Below are positions 23,614-35,801 of a stretch of DNA of 64,000 bases, piece after piece. Positions within the stretch are counted from its first letter, which is position 1; every line of letters starts with the position of its first letter. The notes below the pieces were generated by a model, which saw only the letters and a program-made list of their open reading frames with translations, had not been told where the DNA came from and made no database searches. Origin of the DNA: Scenedesmus sp. ARA3 (taxonomy: Eukaryota; Chlorophyta; Chlorophyceae; Sphaeropleales; Scenedesmaceae); the NCBI GenBank assembly GCA_004335835.1, contig RWJK01000504.1, positions 28,071 through 92,070 of the forward strand, given 5' to 3'. The position numbers and the translations under genes are program-made.

Positions 23614-26505
23614 ATGACACGCCACATCGTTATTGCAGCTTTGTTATCGTTATTTTCAGCTCTTCTACTCAGTCTTTGTAGCTGCGGCAGGCCCATGTTG
23701 CCCGAAGCGGGCAGCCCTGGCAACAATTCTCGGAGTCCAGCCCTGCTGCAGACCAGCCCACTGATGCCCATCTTTGGGTGAGCACTATGTGTGCAGATTG
23801 ATGCTCAATCCTTTCTTGAGAGTGTTGGCCGTCGGGCATCTTACCCAAGCCATTGCTCCTTGCAGGAACACTTCCAGGTCTGATACTGCGGCAACATGCT
23901 CGTGCCCTGGCTGCGCAAGCGTAACAAAAAGGGGGTATGACCAGATTATATATGTGGACTGGAGAGCTGCTGCACCCGCTACCATCACGTTGATGACGAT
24001 GGTGAGATTTTACACCAGAAGCAGTGCTACACTGTGTGGTAGTACCACCATGAGCAGAGCTTCACTACCTACGCGGTACGCCTCCTCCCCCTGCACATGT
24101 GTGATACCTCTGTTTCTTGATCTGCCAGCTGTACAGCAATTGAATGCATTTATGGGCCTGCAAATGCTTTGCCGTGCAAGTCGTGCCGCACAGCACTGCT
24201 ATAGGGCACGGTTCGCCCTGTGGTGCTGCTTGCATATGTTTTAGAGGGATTGAAGTGTTTACCCTGCGCATCCTTGAGTATCCTCAATGTGCAGTCTATA
24301 AACTGTGCATGGAGTGCTGCAACACAGCATTGTATGAAGCGCCTGATTAGTGTCCTGCTTCATCTGGATCTGTTAAACTGCCATCATGTTGGTCGTGTGT
24401 TGCTGGCTGGTAATCTGTACTGCATACTTCTGCCGCAGGACGAATTTGGGTCATGTGACCCCTACGCAATCTTTGCAAGCTTGTACATTAGCACGAGTGC
24501 TGGTTACGAACAGCTGGTCTTCCATCAGCAGTCCTATGAGGGCTGTATCAACGTCACTGTGGACTGGCCACACCACGCAGCAGCGGCCGACTTCAGCCTT
24601 GGCCAGTGCAACTCTATCTATTTCAGAGTTGGATGTTACAGAATGGACACAGATTGCCACTGGGGCATCAAGGTAGAGCCCGAGATGCCGCCATGTACTT
24701 ACTCAGGGTCGGGAATTATGGTCGTGTCCGACCCTGACCAGTCAGGCAGCCCGGCCATACCACCCCTCGACAACAGCTCATCCTCATCTGACAGCACCAG
24801 CCCCACCACCACCTCCGACAACAGCGGCAGCAGCAGCACCCCCAGTGATGCCACGTCCTCCGCTGATGCCAACCCTGCAGGCTCCAGTGCATCATCGGCA
24901 CCCAGTGACTCAGCCAACCCCAGCAGCAGTAACAACAGTGGCCTAAGCTTAATTCCTGAACCCGCCAGCACCGCCAATGATACAGACACTGCTGCCTGCC
25001 CTGGTTGCACCAGCGCCGTCGCACCTGGCAGGTGGTCCGGCAGCAATTATGAGGTTGCTTTGGCGCACACGACACACGTCAAGTATACGGTGTTATTCAA
25101 CCACTCGGTACGTGCCGCTGTCAGAGTGGCAGAGGTCGCTCAAGCACACCACCTCTCAGTAGCAAAAAATGAAACTTGCTTACTTCAGCAGCCATTGCGT
25201 GTGCAGTGCTGAACGTTTCAGATTGCTCCCTACACCCGTGCACCCTGATGTTAGCCTAGTGTTTCGCACAGCATCATTCATGTGGATTGCATGAGCAAAA
25301 CAGGCCAATCACTGATTCAGTGTGCTGTTGCTCTATGCTGTTGTTGCAGGCCCATCCAAACCACGCCAAGCTCAACATCATCGTCATGGTTGGCGGAAGT
25401 ATGGTACAGTATTTGGGTGATAACCATGATCAAGACCTCACAGTCAGCGAACTGGACTGGCACAACACGGCAACTGAGCTTCAAGGTGCTAATCATGGTC
25501 TATGCCCAAACGCCACCCTGGCATTCATGTGTATCAATGACGTTGGCGATTGTACTGTACAGTACAAGGTGGAGATTCTGGACGAGTGCACCGACAACTC
25601 CACTGGTGGCGCTTCAACTGAACCCCCTGCTTCTGCTCAGCTAGGCCAGGCAGAGAGAGACATTCCACCGTCCTCCATTGAACTGGACAACCTTGATGCC
25701 CATCTGGCCTATTACTTTGCCAGCATCGGCCAAACTGGCAACTTCAACATCACCAAGCAGCAGTGCCTGGCGCAGCCGTTCATATCTGGCAACCTCACAC
25801 TGGCCAGCACCCTGCCTGCAGCATGTCAAAACTTGCAGGAATGCCTGAACAGCTACAGGGTGTGGCTGTACCGTGGCAGCGCATGCAATGTGGCGCTGCT
25901 GTACACAGCTGGAGGCAGTGGCTGCACTGGCGGTGTGGGTACAGTCACCTGGGGATCTGATGGTGAGTGATGGAGGATGAAACGCCATGTCACAGCATGC
26001 TTTTTGAGGTGATGGAATGCAGCGCCCTGCGGTGGTGCAAGGGGGCTGCTGACAGCATGACCATCCCACATCAAGAATATCCTGCAGGCAGCGCCACTGC
26101 AACAGCATGGACGGCTGGCAGTGCAAGACAGCGGGCCGCCCCTCATGCCGCAGCGCTGAGCGCAGCAGTCCCTTGCCAGCTCCTGCAACGCTGAAGTCTC
26201 GGTTGATGTTGGTCATCATTGCAACTAGCTGCCTGCTGTTCTTGCTCTTCTGCTAGTTGCTAGGCACCTGGGACACAATCGGTGTCTTCCCCAACACAAC
26301 AACTGGTGTGGCTAGCTTCTACGCGGCTCGCAAGACGAAAAACACAAACCCAACAGATGTGGCAGTAGAAATCAATGGCGGCTGTCTTGCCAAGTACACA
26401 GCATCAACTGCGCTCACGCGCAACAACAATGCTGCATCTGGCCTGTCATGTGGCTTGCTGAGGCTGACTACACTGGTAGCACTTGCCATGGCTCTGATGT
26501 TCTGA
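23614..26505 (+). CDS. Secreted, probably GPI-anchored protein with duplicated domain
   Basis: Five exons: 23614-23777, 23866-24001, 24439-25107, 25350-25962, 26264-26505; phases close to 607 residues. The short first exon encodes a classic signal peptide (HIVIAALLSLFSALLLSLCS). Two similar modules follow, each beginning CPGC(A/T)S, running through a hydrophobic strand where an intron falls at the same place in both, and continuing with a strand-rich, Cys-containing half ending in xDCxxxxKVE. A Ser/Thr/Asn/Pro-rich linker joins them, and a third Cys-rich region follows. The C-terminus has small residues (NNAASG) then a hydrophobic tail (LLRLTTLVALAMALMF), as in GPI-anchor signals. Several N-glycosylation sequons are present. 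No family was recognised; the modules look like beta-sandwich domains. A cell-wall or surface role is inferred. Confidence 0.75.
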
Positions 26506-28867
26506 TGCGCATGTGCGCTGTGGCTGTTTCCATCGCCAAAAAGTTGTTCAAAGCGGTTTGTGATTGATCTCAACGCACGTGTCTGTAGATTGACGGCAGC
26601 TGCAATCAGCCTGCCTGCCCTGCGTGCAGCTGCTCAATCTGTTGATGAAGGACCCCCTCTCTCAGTACTCTGCTCAGGGTGAACAGTTTGATGAGCAAAA
26701 CCAATGTGAGTCATTTCTAGAATCGTAAGGTCCACACCAGCACTCAGTAGCTAGCGTGTTGCTTGTGTGCAGGAATCATTTGATGCCTGTGATTGCCAAT
26801 GAACTTGATACTGCACTGCCCTGGCCTTGCCGTTATGTTGTACTGGAACTGGGTGTGTGCGTATGAACCATTTTGTGGGCTGCACATCAGCTCCAAGGGT
26901 TGGGCAAGACAAAGCTGTTTTCTCAGTCACACCTCACGCACTCAGCATCACACACCTGTGCAGGAGATCATAGCATTGAACGTCTGTGCTTGCTGGTATA
27001 TGTGATCCTCCTGGGTTCAGCATTTCAAACGGACACACTGTGTAGCCAGTTAATCCCAAGTTTGGTATTGCAATGTCGCATGCATCACAGCTGCCTGGGC
27101 TACATTGGCCATTATTGTGCTGCGCTATCATCCTGGATCTTGTTTGGCCTGCAGCTGATACTGGAGGCTATTGCAACCATGATCCTTATATCTTCTGCCG
27201 TTCTCTGTCATTTGCATCCAGCATGTCCTAGGTCTGGGGTTTCGCGCGTCCCCTGTGGTACACACACTCATTCCTCCTACAGCTGTGGCGGCTGCAGAAT
27301 TGTATGTTTTTTTAGTGCCAGGTAGATGGTTTGCTTTTGGAGGCTGCTTGCTTGTGGGAACATGCGTGGGGTCGCCCTGCTGGCAGAGTGAACACAGCTG
27401 GGGGGCAGAAGGAAGGCTGGTGTCTGTTTCTGTGGAGTGCTGCTGCTTGCGACTGTCTCGCACAAGCGTCTGGGAGCTGGTATTTGACGGGGTACTACCG
27501 TTGTAGTGATATGCTGTTTGTAGAAGGACTTAGTGGGCTTGATGTGGCTATGGATGCCATGCAGCGGCTGAGCAGAGGTGGACTTTTGTATGTGTAGTTA
27601 GGGATTTGAGGAGCTTGCGGCAATGCGACTTGCGCTGGACTCACCGGCAAATGCCTGCTGGCGGTTGTTGGACTTTGTGGTTGCCCGGAAGCTGTCATCA
27701 GCGCAGCAGCGGCTGATGTCTTTGCCAGCTTAACATAGCACATTGATTGTTACAAGGTGTAACGATCACCGGCTGGTCAGGTGGCCCCGATCCGACTGTG
27801 CAAGTAGTCCAGATACAGAACCCTGGCCGAAGCTGTATGTTCATGTGACGGCCTACTGCACTGCACACCGCATAACAGATATGAAAACACCAGAAGGACG
27901 TCCTTCAGGTCTACCTGGTGCACCACGTGGCAGCAAAAGCAGGTGCAACATGCTCCGCCAGCGCAAACACCTATCAGCATAGTATATGCTGTAACGAAGG
28001 TGCAACGAGAAAGATGCAGCCACAGGACATCAGGCTGGCCAGGCGTCGCCCCTGCCACACCTGCTGCATCTAGTGCAGATGCTATGCTCGTGCCGAAGTT
28101 TTGCATGCAGATCTGCCTGGTCTATTCTTGTGCAGCTGCTGTGGCTCTTGCTCAGCAGGTATGCTGTACATCTGCACAGGTCATCAGCATACCCCACACC
28201 CCATTGAAGTGTCAGTAAAGGCAACTGCAGCCTGACAACAGATGGTTGCAAAGCCATATGGGACACACTGATCACGTGGCCTGCCAGTTGAAACAGCTGC
28301 ATCACCGTTCTCATTATGATTCGAACAGCATGCCTGGCGCTTCTGTAAACCAGTAACATGAGCACGGACATCCCACGCAAATATGCCTTGCTGCCCACAA
28401 GGTGCACATCATATTCTGCATTGTAACAGAGCAGCAGCGTGCTGAGCTGAGCTGGCATCAAATGCACACAATGTGTTCAGAGCGACACAAAGTGTTCATG
28501 GGCACCACACAGAAATTCCCACAACAGCGGCGCGTGATACCTGTTGCAACTGCAGTACGATTGCAAGCCTTGGCACCATCCCAATAGTGTATTGCAGCCC
28601 TTTGCAATCAATATAGGGATGTATGCCTTGCAGCAGAGCCAACAGGCAGCTGCGCTGCACCAGCACTGCTGAAATGGCAGCAGCCACCCATGCTGAACAT
28701 AACAGGATGTATGACAAGTTCCTGGCAGCCTCAAGGCATTGCTTCACAGCACTTCAGCAAAACCTAGCGTCATGGCAAGCTGTGCCTTTCGCGCTATGTA
28801 CATAGTATGCTACCCTTACATACCCATGCATGCACACAGAATGCGCAGCACCAGAACGGAACTAATC
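26506..28867. other. No gene recognised between convergent genes
   Basis: About 2.4 kb between the stops of the GPI-type gene (plus) and the glycosyltransferase (minus). It includes both 3' UTRs. Open frames here are short and unlike proteins of neighbouring genes. Confidence 0.45.
28816..28820 (-). terminator. Possible TGTAA polyadenylation signal for the GT4 gene
   Basis: TTACA on the plus strand reads TGTAA on the minus strand, 48 bp beyond the glycosyltransferase stop codon. The position is reasonable for a 3' processing signal. Confidence 0.4.
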
Positions 28868-31800
28868 CTATGCCAGCCCCAGACCTTGACCTAACCCCCC
28901 TTGACCTAAACCCCCTTGATCTGATCGCTGTTGCTGCTGCTGCTGCTGCCCTGCGTGCTGCTGCACCACCCCAAGCTTGCCAAAAACACCTCGCTTTGTA
29001 GCCACCCCCTGCATCCTCTTAAGGCCCAGCAGGCTTCCAATGCCACTGCCGCTGCGCCGCTGCTGCTGCTGCTGCCGCTGCCGTGCTACGCCTTGTAGCC
29101 GCTGCACCTCAGCAGCAATGATGTGTGCGAGCACGCGTGGCGTGTAGTGCCGCTGGATGTGGCGCCGCGCTGCTGCGCCCTTAGCTGCTGCCTGATCCGG
29201 GTTCCTGCAAGCGAAGAAGACGTAAAATAATCCAAAAGTAAGTGCACATTAAATGCCTGTTAAATGTCTTTGTAACAGGCAAGATGCAGCAGCTGTCAGC
29301 GTCAGCAGCCGTACTGAAGGTTGCCAACACTGCTGCCTGACATACCCCCCGCAGAAATTTCATCGCCCTGCCACCTGCGAACATGATACTGCAAGCAGGC
29401 AGTGCTCGGCAGTGCATGCGCCAAGAATGCGCACGCCGCATACACGTGCAGCAGCATCAACTGCATCAAGTGCTTCAGCCGTGCCAGCACCTTTTTTGGA
29501 CAGGAACTCATCAACTTGCCAGCAAAAGAAGTCACAACCTCACAAAGCAATAGTCAACAGCGCACGCACCAGGAATTAGTGCAGCACGCTCACCTGTACA
29601 CGTGCAGCAGCAGCTGCGTGAGGTGCTTCACCGAGGGCTGCGCCCAGCGCTGCCCAATAAAGGCCTGGAAGAAATTTGGGTCCCCATCGCTGCGCACTTC
29701 GCTCAGGCCATCTATGGCCAGCGGGTATGCGATGCGCTCGTTCATGAAGGCAGTGGGACCAGACCTGCGGCAGCAGTAGCAGCAGGGCGTAGGGCATGCC
29801 TAGTCAGCAGTAAGAAAGGAAAAACAGCAGTTTCTTGTCGCTGCACGGCAGTTGGTGGATCGAGGGACGGCAGCCCATGGCAGTCACATCACACACAGAG
29901 CACACAGCCACACCATGCATAGGACATGCGCACACAGAGAGTTGAAAACACTGGCTCACCAGTTGGTGGTGATCACGGGAAGGCCCATAGCCATCGCCTC
30001 CAGCTGCCGCCACGGGCAGTGATCACGGGCATATAGCACAAACCCACAGTCACAGCTGTCTTAAATGCACCCTTGAAGCTCCAAGCACCGCCTCACCAGT
30101 TGGTGGTGATCACGGGAAGGCCCATAGCCATAGCCTCCAGCTGTGGCCTTCCCCAGCCCTCGCCATGCGTGGGAATGACCAGCACATCAGCTGCCTTATA
30201 AACGCGCACAAAATCTTCCTCGGACAGGTGCCGTGCCGAGGTGTAGATGCGCGGCAGGCGCGAGGAGACCTGCGCTTCACTGAGGTTGTGAAGGGAGGCT
30301 GCAAAGCGGCGCACTTTCTGGTCAAAGTCCTGCAAGAAGAAGAAGAAGCAGAAGGCACAGGCAGCAGCAGCAGCAGCAGCACACAGTGCGGTTTTAGTGC
30401 GATAGCGGGTGCGCTCACTGCGTCAACTGATAAACAAAACAAATGAGGCACAGCACCAATCAGGCTCTTAAGACAGTTGCAGAACACTATGAAGGCTGGC
30501 AACCTCCTCTGCTGTGTTGGGCATCCGTTTGAGGCTTGCTAGCCTCGTCTGCTGCAGGAGGCTCCTGGCGGGAGTGCCCACAACTCTTTGGTACCTGGAT
30601 ATGCCACAAAATGTATTGACTGTCAAACAATACACATGCTACTTGCTGTAACAGCAGCAGTGCCGCACCGTGCCTGACTCCATGAAGGGTCGCGCCAGGA
30701 TCCACAGCACAGCGTTGTCTGAGGGCTTGAAGGCAGCGGTGAATCCTTGGATGAGGTCCTTCCAGCCCTTACGCGCCTCCCACTTGAACACAGCAAGAAA
30801 CACTGCAGCAGGCATACAGCAGCAGCAGCAGCAGCATGAGCAACTGTGGCGCACAAGAGGTCAGGCCAGCATAGCGTGCTGGCAGCTTTTGCGCGCCTCC
30901 CACTTGAACACCGCCAGGAACATTGCGAAACCGGTGGGTAGATGCAGCAGCGGAAGCAGCAGCAGCAGCATCAATGGGAAGAGAAGGAGCAGAAATCTCT
31001 GCCGGTGGCTAACTCCCGCCTAGCCACCCATGGCCGACGCCAACAGAAACTAGCAGTGCATGCAACAGCCCTTTCCAACCAGGCGCACTTCTACCAGCCA
31101 ACACTGAGCAACAACTCGTCATGCATTACCCACAATGCTTTACAGCTGGCGCCACCGCCTCACCTTAAGGCTTCTGCTGCGCAGCAACCGGCAGCTTGCC
31201 CCACAGCATGGCCGCATCAGGCAGGCTGGCGTTAGGTCCCGCAGGCGGCCCCGTGGCTTGCACCAGGCCCAGCCGGGTCAGATATGCCACCAACACAAAA
31301 CTAGCAGTGCATGCCGCACTCCACACACTCAAACAGCCAGTGCTGAATAAAACTCCGCATATGTTGACATTGCAAGTGTGTCTATGCATGTGCCACGCAG
31401 CGCGCCCTCACCGTAAGGCTTCTTCTTCCCGCTGGCCGGCAGCTTGCCGCGCAGCATGGCCGCATCAGGCAGGCTGGCATTGGGCCCCGCAGCCGGCCCT
31501 GTGGCTTGCACCAGGCCCAGCCGGGTGAGGTTGACGGGGCTGTAACGCTGAGGGTCCCACAGGTCAGTGTCAATGGCTTCCGGCACAACGCGGATCTTGG
31601 CTGGATCAACACCTGTCATGAGTAGCAGCAGCAGCACAAGCAGCACCAGCAGCAGCAGGAGCAGCAGCAATGCGCGGGTTGTGAGGAGTTCTGAGGGTCT
31701 GGGCAGCTGCAGGACCATACGGGTTTTGCCACAGTTGACGCCTGTAGTGCTTGTTTAGCATCACCCCATGCGTGCGCAGGACGTGACGCAGCAGCACAGC

Positions 31801-33153
31801 CGATGGCAGCAGGGACAGCTGTACGCGTGGCAGTGATGCGTTCACCAGGCACCAAGCGATCACATACAGTGAGCAGCTGAAAAGTACGCGTCACAGCGTA
31901 TGTACTGCTCCGCCACTGCACGCACCTGCTTTTGTGAACGTCTCTTTGTTGAACAGCGTAGGCACCCACACCTGCAGGCAGACGCCATTTTGCGTAACGG
32001 CGGGCAGCAGGCACTTGTGACTCGCAATGACGAATGCACGGGCGGCGTGCATTGGCGCTACAACACAATTCACGTGCTGATGTGAGCATGCGCAGCACTA
32101 TCACGCACAACACAACACATGAGTGGGCCAGCGGCGCACAAAGTGCTTCTACGTCGCAGTTTGCATGCAGCAGCAGGCCTGCCCAACATCAGCCCACATC
32201 CCATGTCCCATGTCCCAGGTCTGTCACAGGTCTGCAGTCATGTTCTGTAACAAGGTGTTACTGTTCAAACATGTCACCTCATCCATTGCCTTCACGTGAT
32301 CAGCCAGGTGGGCTGGCAGGCCGGCTGTCTCAAACATGGTGCGAGCCACGGTGAAAGCAGTCTGCAGCAGGCAAGGGCCATGCCGAATTCGGGAGGCAAC
32401 AGCACAGCACAGCACGGCAGGCACAGCACCAGCAGCACCACCAGCTACATGTTTGTGACGATGCATGGACAAAGACAATACCTACATACAATACCTACTT
32501 ACAATGCAGACATGCTGCTTCCATGCACCAAACCAATGAGCATCATGCTGCACGTATGACGCTGCAGCAGCCGGAAGCTCCATCAAGTTTAGTCAAACAA
32601 CATGTCTGCCCGGCTGTATCGCTTAGGCAGCGCTAGTAGACATGCAGACTCTGCTCTTTATACTGGTGTTCAGCAGCAGCAGCAGCAGTGAGCTGCGCGG
32701 CCGCCCACCCTGTTGAGGCTGAGGGGGCAGGGGCAGCCAGGCATGTTGGAGGGCATCTCGCCTGCACGCCGCCAGCAGTCAAACCTGCAGCAGCAGCAGC
32801 AGCAGAGTGCTTCAGTACAACGCAGTAGCTTTAGATTATACAGGGACAGCACCACCATCCACCACTCGCTGTGCACCAGACGCAATACCGCAGACACCCT
32901 GCAACAAACAGGCAGCACAGTCCTGACTAGTGTTGAAGCAGCCTGTGTTTGCTGCTGCAGATGATTCTGCCAAAGCCACAGGTACTCCTGTGCAGCAGCA
33001 GCGGCTGCAGCACAGCATGGCAGCTTTTTCTCAACCCACCAGTTGTGGCAAACTGCGATTGCTTTGCGCGTGTCGTGCATGTCGGCCAGCCGCTGCAGCT
33101 GCGTCTCTTTCTGCGCAGGAAACAGCAGCTCCATCCACTCGTCAGCAACCTGT

Positions 33154-33184
<31 letters not shown>

Positions 33185-34731
33185 GCGGCGGCGGCGGCGG
33201 CGACAACAACAATCTTCATCAGGCCGAAATCAAGTGGCGTGCAGCAGAAACATGGGTGTCCTTTGTAGCTGTCTTGAGTGAACAGCAGCAGCAAGAGCAG
33301 CTTGTTTGCGGGCAACCGCTCCACTCGCACGCCAGCACATGCAGCGCACTGTGCTTGCCAAGCGTCATTATGCCAATGTCACTCTACATGACACACCGTA
33401 CAAGCCTGACATCGCCACCAGCGTGCTTTGCCCACATACCTAAGCTCATGCAAACATGCAAAGTCATGCGCAAGCCAGTTACATACACCGGAATATGTCA
33501 TCAGCCGCGCCGCATTCGCACCTGCTGCGGGTGCTGCCGGTGTGCCAGCATGTTGCGCGTGGCCGCGCTGAAGGAGCGCAGCACCTTGTGGTCAAACGCG
33601 TCACCCGAGTGCGTTATATAAATGTCTGCGGCACACACAGAATGGAGAGCAAGCTTCAGAGTAAAGCATTTGACAGACAAGTACCATGAGCGCAGCACCT
33701 TGTGGTCACATGCGTCACCCGAGTGCGTTATATTTATGTCTGCGGCAGGGGCGCAGCAGGGGCGGCAAGGATACATAAGCTTGATAGTGCCTCCTGTGAA
33801 TGATGAATGACTCTTCAAATGCAGCATTGCAATGCTGTGTAGTCTCGCATGCAGGCAACGTGCTGGACGTACCACTGCACTTAATGTTGTTCAAATGTCA
33901 TCCCTGTCCAAGCTGATGCAGCAAGTGCTGCTGAAAGCCGCTGACCTGCTGCTGCTGCTGCTGCTGCTGCCTCACCGTCTGCCCTCATCTGCCGTGTTGC
34001 AATGAGTGACTCAATCATCATGATGGCCTCAGCGCCAAGGCCTGCAGCACAGCACACAGCACACAGCACAGCACGCAGCAAGCAAAACCAACAGTTGTGT
34101 AAGACAAAAAAGGCATGCCCACCACACTGCAAACATGCTGGATGCTCCAGTTCGTGCTTTAGTCGATGAGCAGGCTGCTGCGATTGCCACACCGCTACTG
34201 TAGCAGACAGCGCAAACAACAGACTAGACACAACAAGGATAACGCCCCTTGTGTTTTGATCAGTTGGACAAGCATAAAACCTTGTGAATGGGCTAGGCCT
34301 CTTGAAGTCCTGCTGCTGCGTAGACAGTATGAGTGCATGACCTGCTGCTGCACCTGGCAACGCTATGCAATGTCTCTGTCACTTGCATGTGCCACTGTCA
34401 CTTGCATGTGCCACTGTCACTTGCATGTGCCACTGTCACTTGCATGTGCCACACCTGATTCTGCCACAAACGGTGCATGCCACCACAGAGGGAACTCCAG
34501 ACTCCTAGCTACCGCCTGCTGCTGCCCAGGCAGCCCCGCTCCGCTTGCTGCTGCAGTGTACGGCAGCTGTATCTTGTGCTGCGTGGCTTTCATGCCATGT
34601 GCTAGCCATACAAGCGCCAGCGCAGAGAACAGCGCTGCTGCCATTACAAGCATCTGCAGCATGCTCAGCTGCCTCCTGCCAGTTATTAGGCGCCGCGGCA
34701 TATGCCCTGCAAACAGCATTGGTCGCCGCAT
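28868..34731 (-). CDS. GT4-family glycosyltransferase, type II membrane protein
   Basis: Twelve exons: 34731-34455, 34041-33976, 33625-33522, 33149-33040, 32784-32709, 32361-32278, 31971-31926, 31612-31412, 30802-30669, 30329-30097, 29764-29594, 29204-28868; phases close to 612 residues. An N-terminal signal anchor (MLQMLVMAAALFSALALVWL) implies Golgi or ER location. The N-lobe shows LWWHAPFVAESG then GAEAIMMIESL, ARTMFETAGLP and MDEVWVPT. The C-lobe shows VFLAVFKWEARKGWKDLI, AADVLVIPTHGEGWGRP and the retaining-GT4 E-x7-E pair at Glu423 and Glu431, then AMAMGLPVITTNWSG. The family transfers a sugar from a nucleotide sugar with retention; donor and acceptor cannot be told. The C-terminal tail is Gln- and Gly-rich. 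Several introns carry copies of exon ends. Confidence 0.88.
29950..30150. repeat. Duplicated GT4 exon end with donor
   Basis: GCTCACCAGTTGGTGGTGATCACGGGAAGGCCCATAGCCAT and following bases at about 29954 match those at about 30092, a 138-bp period. The complete exon is 30097-30329; the 29954 copy is intronic with a usable donor. Confidence 0.92.
30770..30930. repeat. Duplicated start of GT4 exon 9
   Basis: GCGCCTCCCACTTGAACAC at about 30772 recurs at about 30893, followed by CGCCAGGAACATTGC versus AGCAAGAAACACTGC. The copy lies in the preceding intron. Confidence 0.85.
31155..31545. repeat. Duplicated GT4 exon 8 end, about 130 bp
   Basis: CCTCACCTTAAGGCTTCTGC through CCAGGCCCAGCCGGGT (about 31157-31280) is a diverged copy of about 31407-31527, a period near 250 bp. 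Both retain a CTCAC donor complement. The peptide ATGPxAGPNASLPDAAMLxG is readable from both. Confidence 0.9.
33560..33770. repeat. Duplicated GT4 exon 3 start
   Basis: GAGCGCAGCACCTTGTGGTCA through TCTGCGGCA occurs at about 33573-33631 and 33688-33747, a 115-bp period. The used exon starts at 33625; the other copy changes the peptide (ITHSGDACDHK for ITHSGDAFDHK). Confidence 0.9.
34375..34455. repeat. 18-bp tandem repeat abutting the GT4 exon 1 donor
   Basis: CACTTGCATGTGCCACTGT is repeated four times from about 34379 to 34453 with a period of 18 bp. The last unit runs into the exon 1 donor (CAG|GTGTGG at 34455/34454), so the repeat forms the first part of the intron. Confidence 0.92.
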
Positions 34732-35801
34732 GACTGCAGCTGGTCAGGCTGCTGCTGCTGCTTTGTTGAATCAGCTAGCAACGCCCCGCCCGGCTCTCCT
34801 GCCTGTGAATGCTGCCTCTCAGGCTATAGGTGTGGTCTGTTACTGTGCTGAGGATCGAGCAATGCCAATATACGATCCATGGGTCAGTAACCCCAGACTG
34901 CTAGTTGACAAGCAGCACAGACCCTGCCACTCCGTACAGTTGAATATATGCGATGGAGCGCAATTGTGTATGAGATCAAATATACTGATAGTATTGACCG
35001 GCAATGGCGAACCAAAGAGCAGATTGAGGGTAGGAGTGCCACTTGCAGGACGAGCGGCCGGCAATGCAGCGAATAGTTTGCAACAGTAGAAGCTTCCGCA
35101 CGTAACGCTCTTGTGGGAAGCGTCGATTCAGGCGGCGATCATGTTTGAACGTGGCGGTTGTCAAAGTTATGTAACAACGAGTGACAACCCTAAGCCGCAT
35201 TGCGTAGGTCTTGCGCAAAACGGTGCAGCACTGCTGCAGTCGCTCTGGAGCATCTAAAGGTAACATTTTGGAGCCGCTGGCTGCAACAAGTGACCACAGG
35301 CCCCTAATCCCGCCCAGGTGAATGAACCGCCAATATGACTTGCCAAGCTCAGCACGAGCAGAGGTTAAGCCGCTTAACCTGCTGCAGCCCCTGCTGCTGC
35401 TGCTGCTTTCTTTATGGGCAATGTGAGCAGTTCATGCTGAGCCAGACGGCATAACAGCCATGCTTGACGATTCCAGCACACCGCGCATCGACAAAAGCAG
35501 TACGCAATGTGACACACATGTAAGCAGTTACAAACGGTCGAGAACTAACGGCCGCACCGCCAACCGGGCTGAAGCAGGCAGCACATGCCGCTGCCTCGCC
35601 ACCTCAACTGCTGCGTGTTGCACGCACATGCGCGCAGCTGCCTTTGCCCCTCACAGCAGGCGCACTGAAAGCTACAGCTGCAGCTGACAATCTGCACCGT
35701 GTTGCTGCTGGAGCGAAGGGCTCCTCTGCCTGCAGGCCTCGCAAACAATAGGCCACGCTTGACCTGCTGCTGCTGCCGCCGTCGCTGCTGCTTCCAGCAG
35801 T
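34732..35801. other. GT4 upstream region and RPS9 3' region
   Basis: About 1.1 kb between two minus-strand genes. It should contain the GT4 promoter and RPS9 3' UTR. No gene was recognised. Confidence 0.5.
35528..35532 (-). terminator. Possible TGTAA polyadenylation signal for RPS9
   Basis: TTACA on the plus strand (TGTAA on the minus) lies 270 bp past the RPS9 stop codon. It is a short motif and only weakly supported. Confidence 0.3.

Noticed and set aside
34375..34455. CRISPR-like array
   Set aside because: The 18-bp units are contiguous with no spacers and the genome is clearly eukaryotic; it is a minisatellite.
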